From Fredericiella sp963839515 (GTDB lineage Bacteria > Chloroflexota > Anaerolineae > Caldilineales > Caldilineaceae): 64,000 nt of DNA. The DNA is taken from contig CAWIVN010000013.1 of assembly GCA_963839515.1 (NCBI GenBank), positions 124,001 to 188,000 on the forward strand, read 5' to 3'. The position numbers and the translations under genes are program-made. This document shows, in pieces, positions 34,096 to 43,087 of this stretch. The notes beneath the pieces are model-generated. The model saw nothing but the letters and a program-made list of their open reading frames with translations, was not told the DNA's origin and did no database searches. Each line of letters opens with the position of its first letter. The stretch's first letter is position 1.

Positions 34096-34998
34096 TTACT
34101 CCTGGGGAATCGGTACGAAACCAAGATCCGCCACAATTGCCTGCCCTTCGGGTCCACGGATCCAGGCTAAATAGTCGTCGATGTTGGTGTCGGGCTCTCC
34201 TGTTGTGTACATATAGAGTGCACGTGAGATTGGGTATGTGCCGTCTGCGCCGTTCGCGACGGAGGGCAACACGTAAGGAGCGTTTACGTCCTTGGCTACG
34301 GCGATCAGTTTCTCTGTCGCCATATCAACATAGCCCAGGCCATCGTAGCCGATGGCGCGCGGGTTGCGTTGTACTTCGCTCGTGATGCCGACGGAAGAGG
34401 GCATGAGCAGCGTCTGCGGGGCAAAGACATCCTTGTTCTCACTGTCGCCTTTGCGCACCACCTCTTCGAGAAAGTAGACATGCGTACCCGAGTTGGTCTC
34501 ACGTGAGACCAACACGATCTGGGTATCTTCGCCCCCCACATCCTTCCAGTTGGTGATGCGCCCGCTAAAGATGTCCGCCAGTTGATCGATCGTCAATTGC
34601 GAGACAGGATTGCTCTTGTTGACGATGACTGCCAGCGCGTCGACGGCCACCGTGTGCTCGACGGGGTTGATGCCGTTCTTCTGCGCGTCGGCAATCTCAC
34701 TTTCCTTCATGGCGCGCGAGGCATTGGCGAGGTCGACGGTTCCGTTGATCAACGCGGCGATGCCAGTGCCGGAACCACCGCCCGTAACGGCAATGTCCAC
34801 ATCCGGCTTGACGTTGCGATACGCTTCGGCCCATGCCAGGGCAAGGTTGACCATTGTATCCGATCCCTTGTTTTGGATGGCACGGGTACGAGGAGAGTCT
34901 GAGTCCGCAGCGGCTGCGGATTGACCCGAGCAGCCAGCCACGAGGCTTGCTGCGATCAAGCCGACGAGCAGCCAGGCCAGCAAAGTTCGATACGACAA
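34096..34998 (-). CDS. pstS: Phosphate-binding lipoprotein PstS
   Basis: This 300-residue lipoprotein starts with TTG at 34998; AAGGAGG six bases upstream decides this start. The signal peptide ends in lipobox LVAGC. Phosphate-site blocks are visible: NKGSDTMVNLALAWAEAY, GGGSGTGIAALINGTVDLAN and SRETNSGTHVYFLE. It hands phosphate to PstCA. It is the first gene of the pst operon. I found no convincing PHO box in the 92 bases upstream. Confidence 0.92.
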   Translation of the reverse strand: MSYRTLLAWLLVGLIAASLVAGCSGQSAAAADSDSPRTRAIQNKGSDTMVNLALAWAEAYRNVKPDVDIAVTGGGSGTGIAALINGTVDLANASRAMKESEIADAQKNGINPVEHTVAVDALAVIVNKSNPVSQLTIDQLADIFSGRITNWKDVGGEDTQIVLVSRETNSGTHVYFLEEVVRKGDSENKDVFAPQTLLMPSSVGITSEVQRNPRAIGYDGLGYVDMATEKLIAVAKDVNAPYVLPSVANGADGTYPISRALYMYTTGEPDTNIDDYLAWIRGPEGQAIVADLGFVPIPQE

Positions 34999-35090
34999 AC
35001 GGCGCCTCCTTGCCCGTTGAAGAAGAGCGAGAGTAATTCTACTTTAACACACAGCCTGCGAAAGCAAACACCTCTTACCTTTTCATTCGC

Positions 35091-36689
35091 TTAGCTCGCC
35101 GCGTTCGTCGTCTTCTTCCCAGCCGCGACCTTGCCGGATATCGTCTGGCTTTGTTCGCGCATGTACTGTTGCAGGTAGTAGGCGCCGCCGGCGCCCTTGT
35201 TGGTATTGCTGCTGCCCTTCCAGCCGCCGAAGGGTTGATAGCCGGGCCAGGCACCTGTCGTCGCACTCGTGTGGCGATTGACGTAGATCGTTCCCGCCTC
35301 GATAGTGTCGAGGAACTGGGCGACCTCCGCCGGGTCTTCGCTGTAGCAGCCGGCCGTGAGGCCAAAGTCGACGTCGTTGGCCTTCGCCAGTGCGTCGGCG
35401 AAGTCGGTGAAGGCCGTTACCAGCACGATGGGGAGAAACAGCTCTTGTTTCCACAGCGGGTGGTCTTCCGGCAAGCCGTCGACGACGGTGGGTGCGACAT
35501 AAAAGCCCTTGGGGTCAAGGGTGGCGCCGCCGGTCACTACGCGGCCTTTGGTGCGCAGTTCGGCTACATGCGCCTTGTAAGCCTCAAAGGCGCGACGGTT
35601 GATTACAGGACCCATCCAGTGCTCTTGCTGCGTCGGGTCGCCGACCTGCAGCTTATCGGCTTGGGCGGCCAACTTCTCGACAAAGGCATCTTTGATGTCG
35701 GCATGCACATAGACGCGCGAGCAGGCCGAACATTTTTGCCCACTCAGGCCAAAAGCGGCCCGTGCGACACCTTCGGCCGCCAGGTCCAGATCGGCCGAGC
35801 GGGCCACGATCGCGGGATTCTTGCCACCCATCTCCGTAATGACAGGGCGTGGCTTGCGGCCGGCTGCTACCTTGGCATAGATCTCCATGCCCACGCGGTA
35901 GGAGCCGGTAAAGGTGATGCCGTCCACACCGGGATGATCGACAAGGGCGCGTCCCGTCTCTTTCTGGCCGGTGACGAGGTTGATTACGCCGGGCGGCAAG
36001 CCGGCCGCAGCAAAGCATTCTACCAGTAACGTCGGGCCATAGGGAGTGTCTTCGGCGGGCTTGAGCACGACCGTATTGCCCGCGATCAGTGCGGCTGCAG
36101 TGGGGCCGCCGGACAAGGCGATGGGAAAGTTAAACGGTGAGATAACGGCCCACACACCATAGGGCTTTAGCACGCTCGTGTTGCGGTGGTGGCGGCTTTC
36201 GGCGCGCTGGCGTACGGCGAAACCATGGTGTTCCTGCATGGCGTCGCAGTAGGTGCGGATAAAATCGGCCGCCTCCTCCACATCGCCGAGCGCTTCGAGC
36301 CGGTTTTTGCCCACTTCGAGGCTGTCCACGGCCGCAATAGTGAAAAGCCGTTCGCTGATGATCTCCGCCACGCGGCGCAACATAGCTACGCGTTCTTGCC
36401 AGGGTGTCGCGCGCCATGGTCCGTAGGCAGTGCGGGCGGCGGCGACTGCACGATCGATATCTGCTGCGGTACCGTCCTGAAAGTTGCCCATATGCAAACT
36501 GGTGTCGATAGGGCTGTAGGTGGCGTAGGTAGCGGCTGCGTCAACCCACCGGCCGTCGATATACATGCGATGCGTGCTGCCCAGATTGGTACGTGCTTGC
36601 TGCAAGGCGTCTTCGTAGTAATCATGCAGCAGCGGGTCTGAGCTGCCGAGGGTGGAGTAGGTGATTTTGAATTGCTTGCGGGTGATCAT
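35091..36689 (-). CDS. pruA: L-glutamate gamma-semialdehyde (1-pyrroline-5-carboxylate) dehydrogenase
   Basis: This 532-residue enzyme of the aldehyde dehydrogenase superfamily oxidises glutamate semialdehyde to glutamate in proline breakdown. I chose ATG 36687-36689 because the family begins near this point (FKITYSTLGSSDPLLHDYYE); the longer frame runs through a palindrome. Visible features are the NAD site (ISPFNFPIALSGGPTAAALI and FTGSYRVG), the general-base Glu in ITEMGGKNPAIV and the nucleophile Cys in SGQKCSACSRVYV. No proline dehydrogenase gene is adjacent. No strong ribosome-binding site is seen. Confidence 0.87.
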   Translation of the reverse strand: MITRKQFKITYSTLGSSDPLLHDYYEDALQQARTNLGSTHRMYIDGRWVDAAATYATYSPIDTSLHMGNFQDGTAADIDRAVAAARTAYGPWRATPWQERVAMLRRVAEIISERLFTIAAVDSLEVGKNRLEALGDVEEAADFIRTYCDAMQEHHGFAVRQRAESRHHRNTSVLKPYGVWAVISPFNFPIALSGGPTAAALIAGNTVVLKPAEDTPYGPTLLVECFAAAGLPPGVINLVTGQKETGRALVDHPGVDGITFTGSYRVGMEIYAKVAAGRKPRPVITEMGGKNPAIVARSADLDLAAEGVARAAFGLSGQKCSACSRVYVHADIKDAFVEKLAAQADKLQVGDPTQQEHWMGPVINRRAFEAYKAHVAELRTKGRVVTGGATLDPKGFYVAPTVVDGLPEDHPLWKQELFLPIVLVTAFTDFADALAKANDVDFGLTAGCYSEDPAEVAQFLDTIEAGTIYVNRHTSATTGAWPGYQPFGGWKGSSNTNKGAGGAYYLQQYMREQSQTISGKVAAGKKTTNAAS

Positions 36690-36819
36690 GGATTTATCCG
36701 ATAGATGCTGGTCGAAAGGTGAAAATGCGGTCGCATTGTCACATGCTGAGAGCAGTCTGTCAACGGCGAACGGATTTTTGTGGGTGCTTGTCACGATTTT
36801 GGACTTGGGGCCTGGATCT

Positions 36820-36856
36820 CTCGTCCACTCCGCACGCCGCGTGCGGAGTGGACGAG
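36820..36856. repeat. 37-bp palindrome upstream of pruA
   Basis: Seventeen-base perfect arms starting CTCGTCCACTCCGCACG with a CCG loop. It lies between divergent genes, upstream of both, and so is not an obvious terminator. It could be a regulator site or a repeat copy. Confidence 0.55.
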
Positions 36857-36893
36857 AACAAAACGTGAAACGCACCCGATTTTTGTGAAGGTC

Positions 36894-36922
36894 TTGACAG
36901 TAATTCGGGCGTGTGCTATCTT
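36894..36922 (+). promoter_or_regulatory. Sigma-70 promoter of the lacI-type gene
   Basis: TTGACA (36894-36899) and TATCTT (36917-36922) are 17 bases apart. The first operator begins five bases after the -10 box, so a bound repressor would cover the transcription start. Confidence 0.75.
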
Positions 36923-36926
36923 GTTA

Positions 36927-36940
36927 TGGAATCGATTCCA
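36927..36940. promoter_or_regulatory. LacI-family operator 1
   Basis: TGGAATCGATTCCA is a perfect 14-base palindrome with the central CG typical of LacI/GalR operators. It overlaps the expected transcription start of the adjacent regulator gene. Confidence 0.8.
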
Positions 36941-37010
36941 AACGCGCGCGATCCAAATAGGTGTTTTGTAGGGTGATAACCATCGCTCTTTTTTGCTCCC
37001 AGTATGGTCT

Positions 37011-37026
37011 TTGGAATCGATTCCAA
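37011..37026. promoter_or_regulatory. LacI-family operator 2
   Basis: TTGGAATCGATTCCAA is a perfect 16-base palindrome containing the whole of operator 1. The centres of the two operators are 85 bases apart, close to eight helical turns, which would suit looping by a tetramer or two dimers. It ends 21 bases before the regulator start codon. Confidence 0.8.
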
Positions 37027-37047
37027 TGCCGTTTAGAGGTGAGGTGA

Positions 37048-38106
37048 GTGAGCCGCAACCAAGACATCACGATCCATGAGATCGCACGCCGCGCCGGAGT
37101 TGGCGTCGGCACGGTGTCGCGTGTGCTCAACGATAGCCCCAACGTCAGCGCCGCCACGCGCGCCCAGGTGCGCCAAGTTATGGCGGACGCCAACTACCGC
37201 CCGAAGTCGGCCGCCAAGACGCTGCGCACCCGCCGCTCAAGCGCAATTGCCTTCATCACCGACGAGATTGCCTCCACCCCATTTGCCGTGGACACGATTC
37301 GCGGTGCCCAGGATGCCGCCTGGAAGCACGACAAGATCCTGCTGCTGGTCAATACCAACAACAATGAGAAACTGCTAACAGCTGCGATCGAGTCGATGCT
37401 GGATCGCCAGGTGGAAGGTCTAATTTTTGCCACTTGGTTCCACAGGGCGACGAAGCTACCGCCGATCGTACGGCAGTTGCCGACGGTCCTGATCGATTGT
37501 TTTGTCGAGGACCGCTCGCTGCCGTCGGCCGTGCCGGATGAATTTCAAGGTGGGTACACTGCCACTGAAGTGCTACTGCGCCAGGGCCATCGCCGAATCG
37601 GCTTTATTAACAACAACGAGGATCAGCCTGCGCGTTACGGGCGACAAGAAGGATACCGGCAAGCGCTAGCCGACTGGGAAGTGCCATTTGACCCGGAGCT
37701 TGTCACCTACCAGGGTGGTGCTGCTGAAAGCGGCTATGCGGGCGTGCAGGTGCTGATGCGTCTCGACCAACCGCCGACGGCACTCTTCTGTTTTAACGAT
37801 CGCGCTGCGATGGGCGCGTACGATGCACTGCGCGAAATGGGCCTGTGTGTGCCCCAGGATATCGCTATCGTGGGCTTCGATAACCAGGAAATCATCGCCG
37901 CTCACGTACGTCCGGGGCTGACGACCCTGCAGCTCCCTCACTACGAGATGGGTGCCTGGGCCGTCAACTATCTGCTCGAAGAAGTCGTTCATTCGCCTCC
38001 ACTTGGGCTTGCACACCTTCCTCCGCAGGTCAAGCTTCTCTGTCCCTTGGTGCTACGTGAATCGCATGGAACTAGGCGAGAGGAGGTGTACCGGATCGCG
38101 AGCTAA
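37048..38106 (+). CDS. LacI-family transcriptional regulator of the fructan locus
   Basis: This 352-residue repressor starts with GTG at 37048, with GAGGTGA just upstream. The N-terminal HTH reads TIHEIARRAGVGVGTVSRVLND, followed by the hinge helix region YRPKSAAKTLRTRRS; the rest is the sugar-binding periplasmic-like domain (FCFNDRAAMGAYDALREMG, IAIVGFDNQEI). Two palindromic operators precede it, so it represses itself and probably the downstream importer and GH32 genes. The likely inducer is a fructose-containing sugar, judged only from the neighbours. Confidence 0.9.
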   Translation: MSRNQDITIHEIARRAGVGVGTVSRVLNDSPNVSAATRAQVRQVMADANYRPKSAAKTLRTRRSSAIAFITDEIASTPFAVDTIRGAQDAAWKHDKILLLVNTNNNEKLLTAAIESMLDRQVEGLIFATWFHRATKLPPIVRQLPTVLIDCFVEDRSLPSAVPDEFQGGYTATEVLLRQGHRRIGFINNNEDQPARYGRQEGYRQALADWEVPFDPELVTYQGGAAESGYAGVQVLMRLDQPPTALFCFNDRAAMGAYDALREMGLCVPQDIAIVGFDNQEIIAAHVRPGLTTLQLPHYEMGAWAVNYLLEEVVHSPPLGLAHLPPQVKLLCPLVLRESHGTRREEVYRIAS

Positions 38107-38174
38107 TCGAAGTCGCCACCATGTCCGTAGTTTTTCAGACAACGTTTTTGAACGCATGCATGGAGGAATTACAG

Positions 38175-39641
38175 ATGGAAATCAATCGTATCAACCGTCG
38201 CGATTTCTTGCGCATCGCCGGCGCCGGCGCAGCGAGCATGGTTATCGTGGCCTGCGCTCCAGCTGCCCCGGCGGGTGCACCGGACGCCGCACCGGCTGAA
38301 GGCAGCGAGGGCGCCGCCGCCCCCGCCCAAGAGACAGTAACACTTCATATAATGTTCGATCCGGACCAAGAAGCGCCTATCTCCGGCCCCTTCCAAGAAC
38401 AGAACCCGAACATAAAGTTGGAGTTCACCGCCGTCACCGGTATCGACCATGAAGAAGTCGCCAGTAAGATTCTGTCCATGATCGCTGCCGGCCAGACGAT
38501 CGATATCGGCTACGCGGCCACCGAAGCTCTGCAATTGTACGCTGGGCAGGAGCTGTCATATCCGCTCGACGAGTGGGTGCAGCGCGACTCCGCCGCCATG
38601 GCCGAGTATTTCACCGACGTTCATCCATCGCTCATTCAGGCCATGATGTACGAAGGCGGCCTCTATGAACTGCCCTTCGACTTCAATGCCGCCAACGTGT
38701 ACTACAACACCCAACTCTACCAAGAGGCTGGGCTCGAGCACCCCGCGCCTGAATGGACCAAGGACGACTTTCTGGCCAACGCCACGGCCATTACCAAGAA
38801 GGATGATAGCGGCCGCACGACGGTCTTTGGCTATGGCTGGACTAACCGCCTGTGGGGCAGCTGGATGCCGTGGATCTTCGTCAACGAAGGCAACTTGTTT
38901 ACACAAGAAGAAGCTCCGGACGGCGAATGGTTGTGGGGCACCTTCTACAAGGACGACCCGGCGGCGCAGGGGCGCGGCGGCGGCTACCGCTGGCAGACGC
39001 CAACGGCCAACTCGCCGGAAGTTGTCGAAGCGCTCGAATTTGTTGTCATGCTGACAGCAGAAGGCATTGCGCCGACGATCGAACTTGGTACAGGCCAGAC
39101 GCTGCAGGGCTTCTTTGCCGACAACAAGCTGGGTATGACACCGGCCGGCGGCTTCTGGGCCGGCGGCCTGGCCAACGCCGGCTTTCCCAAGGGCTCGTTT
39201 GACGTGCAGCTTTTCCCCAATTGGAAGAGCCAGCGCCACCAATTCGGCACGGGCGGCATGTGGCTGGCCGCCGCCAGCGAGCACAAGGAAGAGGCATGGA
39301 AGTACCTCGCGTATCGCATCTCCAAGGAAGCCATGGCCGCCTGGTACGGCGCCAACGGTATCATTACCACGCCGTCGCGTCGTTCCATGCTGGTGCCTGA
39401 AGCCTTTGCCGAGACTGGACCCGAGCACTGGCAGGTCTTCTATGACACGCTGGATAAGCATCCTTCGACCGCTCCCATTCCGGCGCCGCCGATCTCCAAT
39501 CCGATGACGACGCTTTTCACCAACTACACCGCGCGCGCCATGACGGGCGAACTGACCCCGCAGGCAGCGATGGATGGATTGCAGAAGGAACTCGAGGAAC
39601 TCGTCGCGCGCTCGCAGGATATTATGTACCCGCAAAGCTAA
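38175..39641 (+). CDS. Sugar ABC transporter substrate-binding protein (Tat-type lipoprotein)
   Basis: I chose ATG 38175, with GGAGGAAT just upstream, giving 488 residues. The N-terminus has RRDFLRIAGAGAASM followed by lipobox VIVAC, so it looks like a twin-arginine-exported lipoprotein; an Ala/Pro/Glu-rich linker follows. The rest is SBP_bac_1-like: a first lobe with NPNIKLEFTAVTG, a hinge with YELPFDFNAANVYYNTQLYQ, and a C-terminal lobe with NKLGMTPAGGFWAGG. It would bind an oligosaccharide, presumably a fructan product or sucrose given the GH32 genes downstream. Confidence 0.87.
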   Translation: MEINRINRRDFLRIAGAGAASMVIVACAPAAPAGAPDAAPAEGSEGAAAPAQETVTLHIMFDPDQEAPISGPFQEQNPNIKLEFTAVTGIDHEEVASKILSMIAAGQTIDIGYAATEALQLYAGQELSYPLDEWVQRDSAAMAEYFTDVHPSLIQAMMYEGGLYELPFDFNAANVYYNTQLYQEAGLEHPAPEWTKDDFLANATAITKKDDSGRTTVFGYGWTNRLWGSWMPWIFVNEGNLFTQEEAPDGEWLWGTFYKDDPAAQGRGGGYRWQTPTANSPEVVEALEFVVMLTAEGIAPTIELGTGQTLQGFFADNKLGMTPAGGFWAGGLANAGFPKGSFDVQLFPNWKSQRHQFGTGGMWLAAASEHKEEAWKYLAYRISKEAMAAWYGANGIITTPSRRSMLVPEAFAETGPEHWQVFYDTLDKHPSTAPIPAPPISNPMTTLFTNYTARAMTGELTPQAAMDGLQKELEELVARSQDIMYPQS

Positions 39642-39790
39642 GGAATCGCTAAGTCGTGTAAGTTATCCCGAAGTTTAGATGTTCGGCTGCCCCACGCTTG
39701 GTGCACCGGGTAGTAGGTAAGCAAGTCGGTGTGCACCGAGCGAGGGGCAGTGGGAAATGCCCGTTATAAGATTCTACAGGGAGGCATGCT

Positions 39791-40741
39791 GTGACAGCAG
39801 CAGCTACAAGCAAGCCCAAACGATCCGGCCCGATCGGTTGGTTGCTGGAAGATACGTTGACGGGGATGGCGCGCCGCAGGGCGCTGATGGGGTACCTCTT
39901 TGTGCTGCCCACGATCCTGGGCATCATTATCTTTACGGCAGGCCCGGTGTTGGCCTCGTTTGGCCTCAGCTTTTTCAAGTGGAACGTGTTCAAGCCCCCA
40001 ACATACATTGGGCTTGAGAACTATGTGCGCCTGATGGGCGACCAACGTGTGGCCATCAGTTTCTGGAATACGGCGCGCTTTGTCGTATTGGCGATCAGTA
40101 TGCAGATTGTTTTTGCCTTGCTCCTGGCGCTGGCACTGCGCCAGAAGATGGCGACGTGGATGCGCTACTACTTCCGCACGGCCTTCTTTCTGCCTTTCCT
40201 GCTCTCCGGGGCGGCCACCGGCATCGTGCTTGCCTACATGCTGCATACCGAGTTCGGCGTGGTCAACTATTACCTGGGCTTCTTTGGCATTGCGCCTATT
40301 CCCTGGCTTAACTCGACCGATACTGTGCTGTACACCATTGTCATGGCTTATCTATGGCAGTTTGTCGGCTTTACCTTGATCGCCATGCTCGGCGGGATGA
40401 GCAACATCTCGCCCGAAGTGTTGGATGCTGCTGAAGTCGACGGCGCACGTGGTTGGAAATGGTTGTGGCACATCATCCTGCCCATGCTCAGCCCCACTAT
40501 CTTGTTTGCTGCCGTTGTAGGCGTCATCGGCGGCCTGCAAATTTTTGACCAACCCTATGTCATGACGCGCGGCGGTCCCGGCGACGCCAGCCGCACGGTG
40601 GTGATGACCCTGTACGAGGCGGCATTCAAGAACCAGGAAATCGGCTATGCCTCGTCGATAGCGGTCATCCTGTTTGTTGTGATCATGATCGTCACTGCCG
40701 TCCAGTTTGGGATGAGCAAGAAGTGGGTCTTCTACAGTTAG
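39791..40741 (+). CDS. Sugar ABC transporter permease (MalF/UgpA type)
   Basis: This 316-residue inner-membrane permease starts with GTG 39791 after GGGAGG. It has six hydrophobic helices beginning with MGYLFVLPTILGIIIFTAGP and the coupling loop EVLDAAEVDGARGWKWLWHI. It forms a channel with the next gene. The 150 bases before it hold no gene. No ATPase is encoded in the locus, as is common for sugar importers that share a general MsmK-like ATPase. Confidence 0.88.
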   Translation: MTAAATSKPKRSGPIGWLLEDTLTGMARRRALMGYLFVLPTILGIIIFTAGPVLASFGLSFFKWNVFKPPTYIGLENYVRLMGDQRVAISFWNTARFVVLAISMQIVFALLLALALRQKMATWMRYYFRTAFFLPFLLSGAATGIVLAYMLHTEFGVVNYYLGFFGIAPIPWLNSTDTVLYTIVMAYLWQFVGFTLIAMLGGMSNISPEVLDAAEVDGARGWKWLWHIILPMLSPTILFAAVVGVIGGLQIFDQPYVMTRGGPGDASRTVVMTLYEAAFKNQEIGYASSIAVILFVVIMIVTAVQFGMSKKWVFYS

Positions 40742-40798
40742 ACACGATTCGTGACGAAGGCCCTAAGTCGGCCCGCTCTGTTCCACGTAGGAGTCACT

Positions 40799-41692
40799 AT
40801 GGCAACGACAACTGTTTCCAGTGCCGGTCATTCCGCTGCCCACAGCAAAGGTACTCTCGGCACCTACATCCGCTACAATTTCGGCCGCTGGCTGCTGCTC
40901 CTCGGGCTGTTTGCGCTCAGCGTGGTCATGGTGGCCCCCATTCTGTGGACGATCTCCACGTCTTTGCGTACACCGGCCCAATCGTTCAGCCTGCCGCCCA
41001 AGTGGCTGCCGACCGATTGGGCAATTGAGAACTACACGCAGGTCTTCGAGAACATCCCGTTCTTCCGTGAGATTCTGAACAGCTTCATCGTGACGCTCGG
41101 TACGGTAATCGGCCAATTGATTACGGCTTCGCTGGCAGGCTATGCCTTTGCTCGCCTGGAATTCCCTGGCAAGACCGTCCTTTTCTGGCTGGTTATGGCG
41201 ACGCTGATGATCCCGCTCCAGGCTACCATCATCCCGGTGTTCATCCTGATCAGCCGCATGGGCCTGTCCGATACGCTGGCATCTCTAATACTGCCGGCAC
41301 TGCCCACCGCCTTCGGCACTTTCCTGCTGCGCCAGTACTTCATGCAAATCCCCAAGGATTTTGAAGAAGTGGCAGTGGTCGACGGCGCCAACCAGTTCTA
41401 TATTTTCCTGCGAGTCTACCTGCCGCTGGTAGCGCCTGGTCTGGCCGTCCTGGCCGTGCTGGCCTTTAACGGCACCTGGAACGAGTTCTACCGGCCACTG
41501 GTCTTCCTGATCAGCGATACCAACTTCACCATTCCGTTGGGCCTTAACGACCTCAAGGGCTACATGATGACCGGTTCGATTTCCGTGGTATTGGCAGGCG
41601 TCACGCTGTCGTTGATTCCGGTCATCATCGTCTATCTGTTCGGCCAGCGCTACCTGATGGAAGGCATCATGATGGGCGGCCTCAAGGGGTAA
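40799..41692 (+). CDS. Sugar ABC transporter permease (MalG/UgpE type)
   Basis: This 297-residue inner-membrane permease is set to start at ATG 40799, with TAGGAG five bases upstream; an in-frame GTG at 40751 lacks such a site. A Thr/Ser/His-rich N-terminal tail precedes the first helix (LLLLGLFALSVVMVAPILWT). The MalG-type loop SLRTPAQSFSLPPKWLPTDW and the coupling motif EEVAVVDGANQFYIFLRVYLP are present. It is the partner of the preceding permease. Confidence 0.88.
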   Translation: MATTTVSSAGHSAAHSKGTLGTYIRYNFGRWLLLLGLFALSVVMVAPILWTISTSLRTPAQSFSLPPKWLPTDWAIENYTQVFENIPFFREILNSFIVTLGTVIGQLITASLAGYAFARLEFPGKTVLFWLVMATLMIPLQATIIPVFILISRMGLSDTLASLILPALPTAFGTFLLRQYFMQIPKDFEEVAVVDGANQFYIFLRVYLPLVAPGLAVLAVLAFNGTWNEFYRPLVFLISDTNFTIPLGLNDLKGYMMTGSISVVLAGVTLSLIPVIIVYLFGQRYLMEGIMMGGLKG

Positions 41693-41707
41693 TCGGAAAG
41701 GCGTACG

Positions 41708-43069
41708 ATGCAATACTGGAAGCCGGAAGGCGCCTATTTTGTCGGGGACTGCATCCCATTCTGGCATGACGGCGTCTACCACCTGTTCTACCTGCTCGAC
41801 GAGAATCATCACCAGGGGCTGGGCGGCATGGGCGGCCACCAATGGGCGCACGTGACTACGAGTGACCTGGTCCACTGGCAGCATCATCCGCTGGCGCTGC
41901 CGATCGACAATGACTTCGAGCGGTCGATCTGCACCGGCACGCCGTTCTTCCACGCGGGGCGCTATCACATTTTCTATGCCACGCGTCTGCCAGATTGGCG
42001 GCAGGTGCTGAGCCGGGCAGTGAGCGACGACGGCATTCACTTTACCAAGCTGCAGCCTAACCCGTTCGCCGTGCCGCCACACGGCTACAATCCGTTGCAT
42101 TTCCGCGACCCGATCGTGTTTGCCGATGAAGGCGGCGACGGCTACCACATGATCGTCACCTCTGTGCGCGACGAGTGGCCGCTGGGGGGGCGAGGTGGCT
42201 GCCTGGCGCACCTGGTGTCGCCCGACTTGCAGAAGTGGCAGATGCAGGAGCCGTTTCTGGTTCCGGGCTTTGACGACGCGCCGGAATGTCCAGACTATTT
42301 CTTCTGGAACGGGTGGTATTACCTGCTGTTTAGCAACCACCTGACGACACGCTATCGCATGTCACGCTCCGCTTTGGGCCCCTGGCTGCGCCCGCCTGCC
42401 GATGTCCTGGACAGCCCCTTGACGCGTGTGATGAAGACCGCCGCTTTTGGTGCAGACAGGCGCATCGGCGCAGCCTGGCTGGGCACACGCACAGGTGACT
42501 GCGACGACGGCCAGCCGCAGTGGGGCGGTAACCTCATCCTGCGTGAAATTGTCCAGCATGCCGACGGCACGCTGGGTACAAAATGGCCGCAAGAACTGGC
42601 GCCTGCCGCCGGCGAACCACTGCCGCTTTCGTTGCAGCTGTTGACGCCCGGCGCCTCCTATCAGGACCGTTCGCTCCGGCTGCACGCCGGCAGCGGTCTG
42701 GAAGGAGCCGTCGTGGGTGATGTGCCGCAAAACGTGCGTATTTTGTTGCACGTGCAGCCCGAGCCAGGCTCTGCGGCGTTTGGCTTACGCATGCGCAGCG
42801 GTGACTTCGCAAGTGGCTATGAATTGGCGTTTTTACTGCCGGAGCGCATTATCAAGCTGCACAACGAGACGATCTATGCCGTGGATGGGCTGGATTGCCC
42901 CTTCAGCCTGGAGATCGTAGCGTACGAGGACATTCTCGACGTCTGCATCGACGGGCGGCGCTGTATTGTCAACCGCTGCCCGGAACAGCGCGGGGATCAG
43001 CTGTTCTTCTTCGCGCACAATGCCGATGTCACCTTTTGTAACCTTCAAGTAGAGCCGTTGTTACGCTAG
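41708..43069 (+). CDS. Divergent GH32-family glycoside hydrolase
   Basis: This 453-residue protein has no signal peptide and so acts in the cytoplasm. It is a five-bladed beta-propeller plus a C-terminal beta-sandwich of the GH32 type. The catalytic positions can be placed: D14 in the degenerate start VGDCIPFWHDGVYHLFYLLD (instead of WMNDPNG), D134 in FRDPIVF and E193 in APECPDYF. The HDGVYHLFY and HVTTSDLVHWQ blocks are typical. It probably cleaves a fructose-containing di- or oligosaccharide, but the altered first motif suggests a substrate other than sucrose. It starts 15 bases after the permease gene. Confidence 0.8.
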   Translation: MQYWKPEGAYFVGDCIPFWHDGVYHLFYLLDENHHQGLGGMGGHQWAHVTTSDLVHWQHHPLALPIDNDFERSICTGTPFFHAGRYHIFYATRLPDWRQVLSRAVSDDGIHFTKLQPNPFAVPPHGYNPLHFRDPIVFADEGGDGYHMIVTSVRDEWPLGGRGGCLAHLVSPDLQKWQMQEPFLVPGFDDAPECPDYFFWNGWYYLLFSNHLTTRYRMSRSALGPWLRPPADVLDSPLTRVMKTAAFGADRRIGAAWLGTRTGDCDDGQPQWGGNLILREIVQHADGTLGTKWPQELAPAAGEPLPLSLQLLTPGASYQDRSLRLHAGSGLEGAVVGDVPQNVRILLHVQPEPGSAAFGLRMRSGDFASGYELAFLLPERIIKLHNETIYAVDGLDCPFSLEIVAYEDILDVCIDGRRCIVNRCPEQRGDQLFFFAHNADVTFCNLQVEPLLR

Positions 43070-43087
43070 CACTGCAAAGGGAGTTCC

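Noticed and set aside
34999..35090. PHO box upstream of pstS
   Set aside because: No repeated heptamer matching known PHO boxes could be seen.
36690..36875. In-frame N-terminal extension of the pruA gene
   Set aside because: It runs into a 37-base palindrome and has no family resemblance; the ALDH domain begins near the chosen start.
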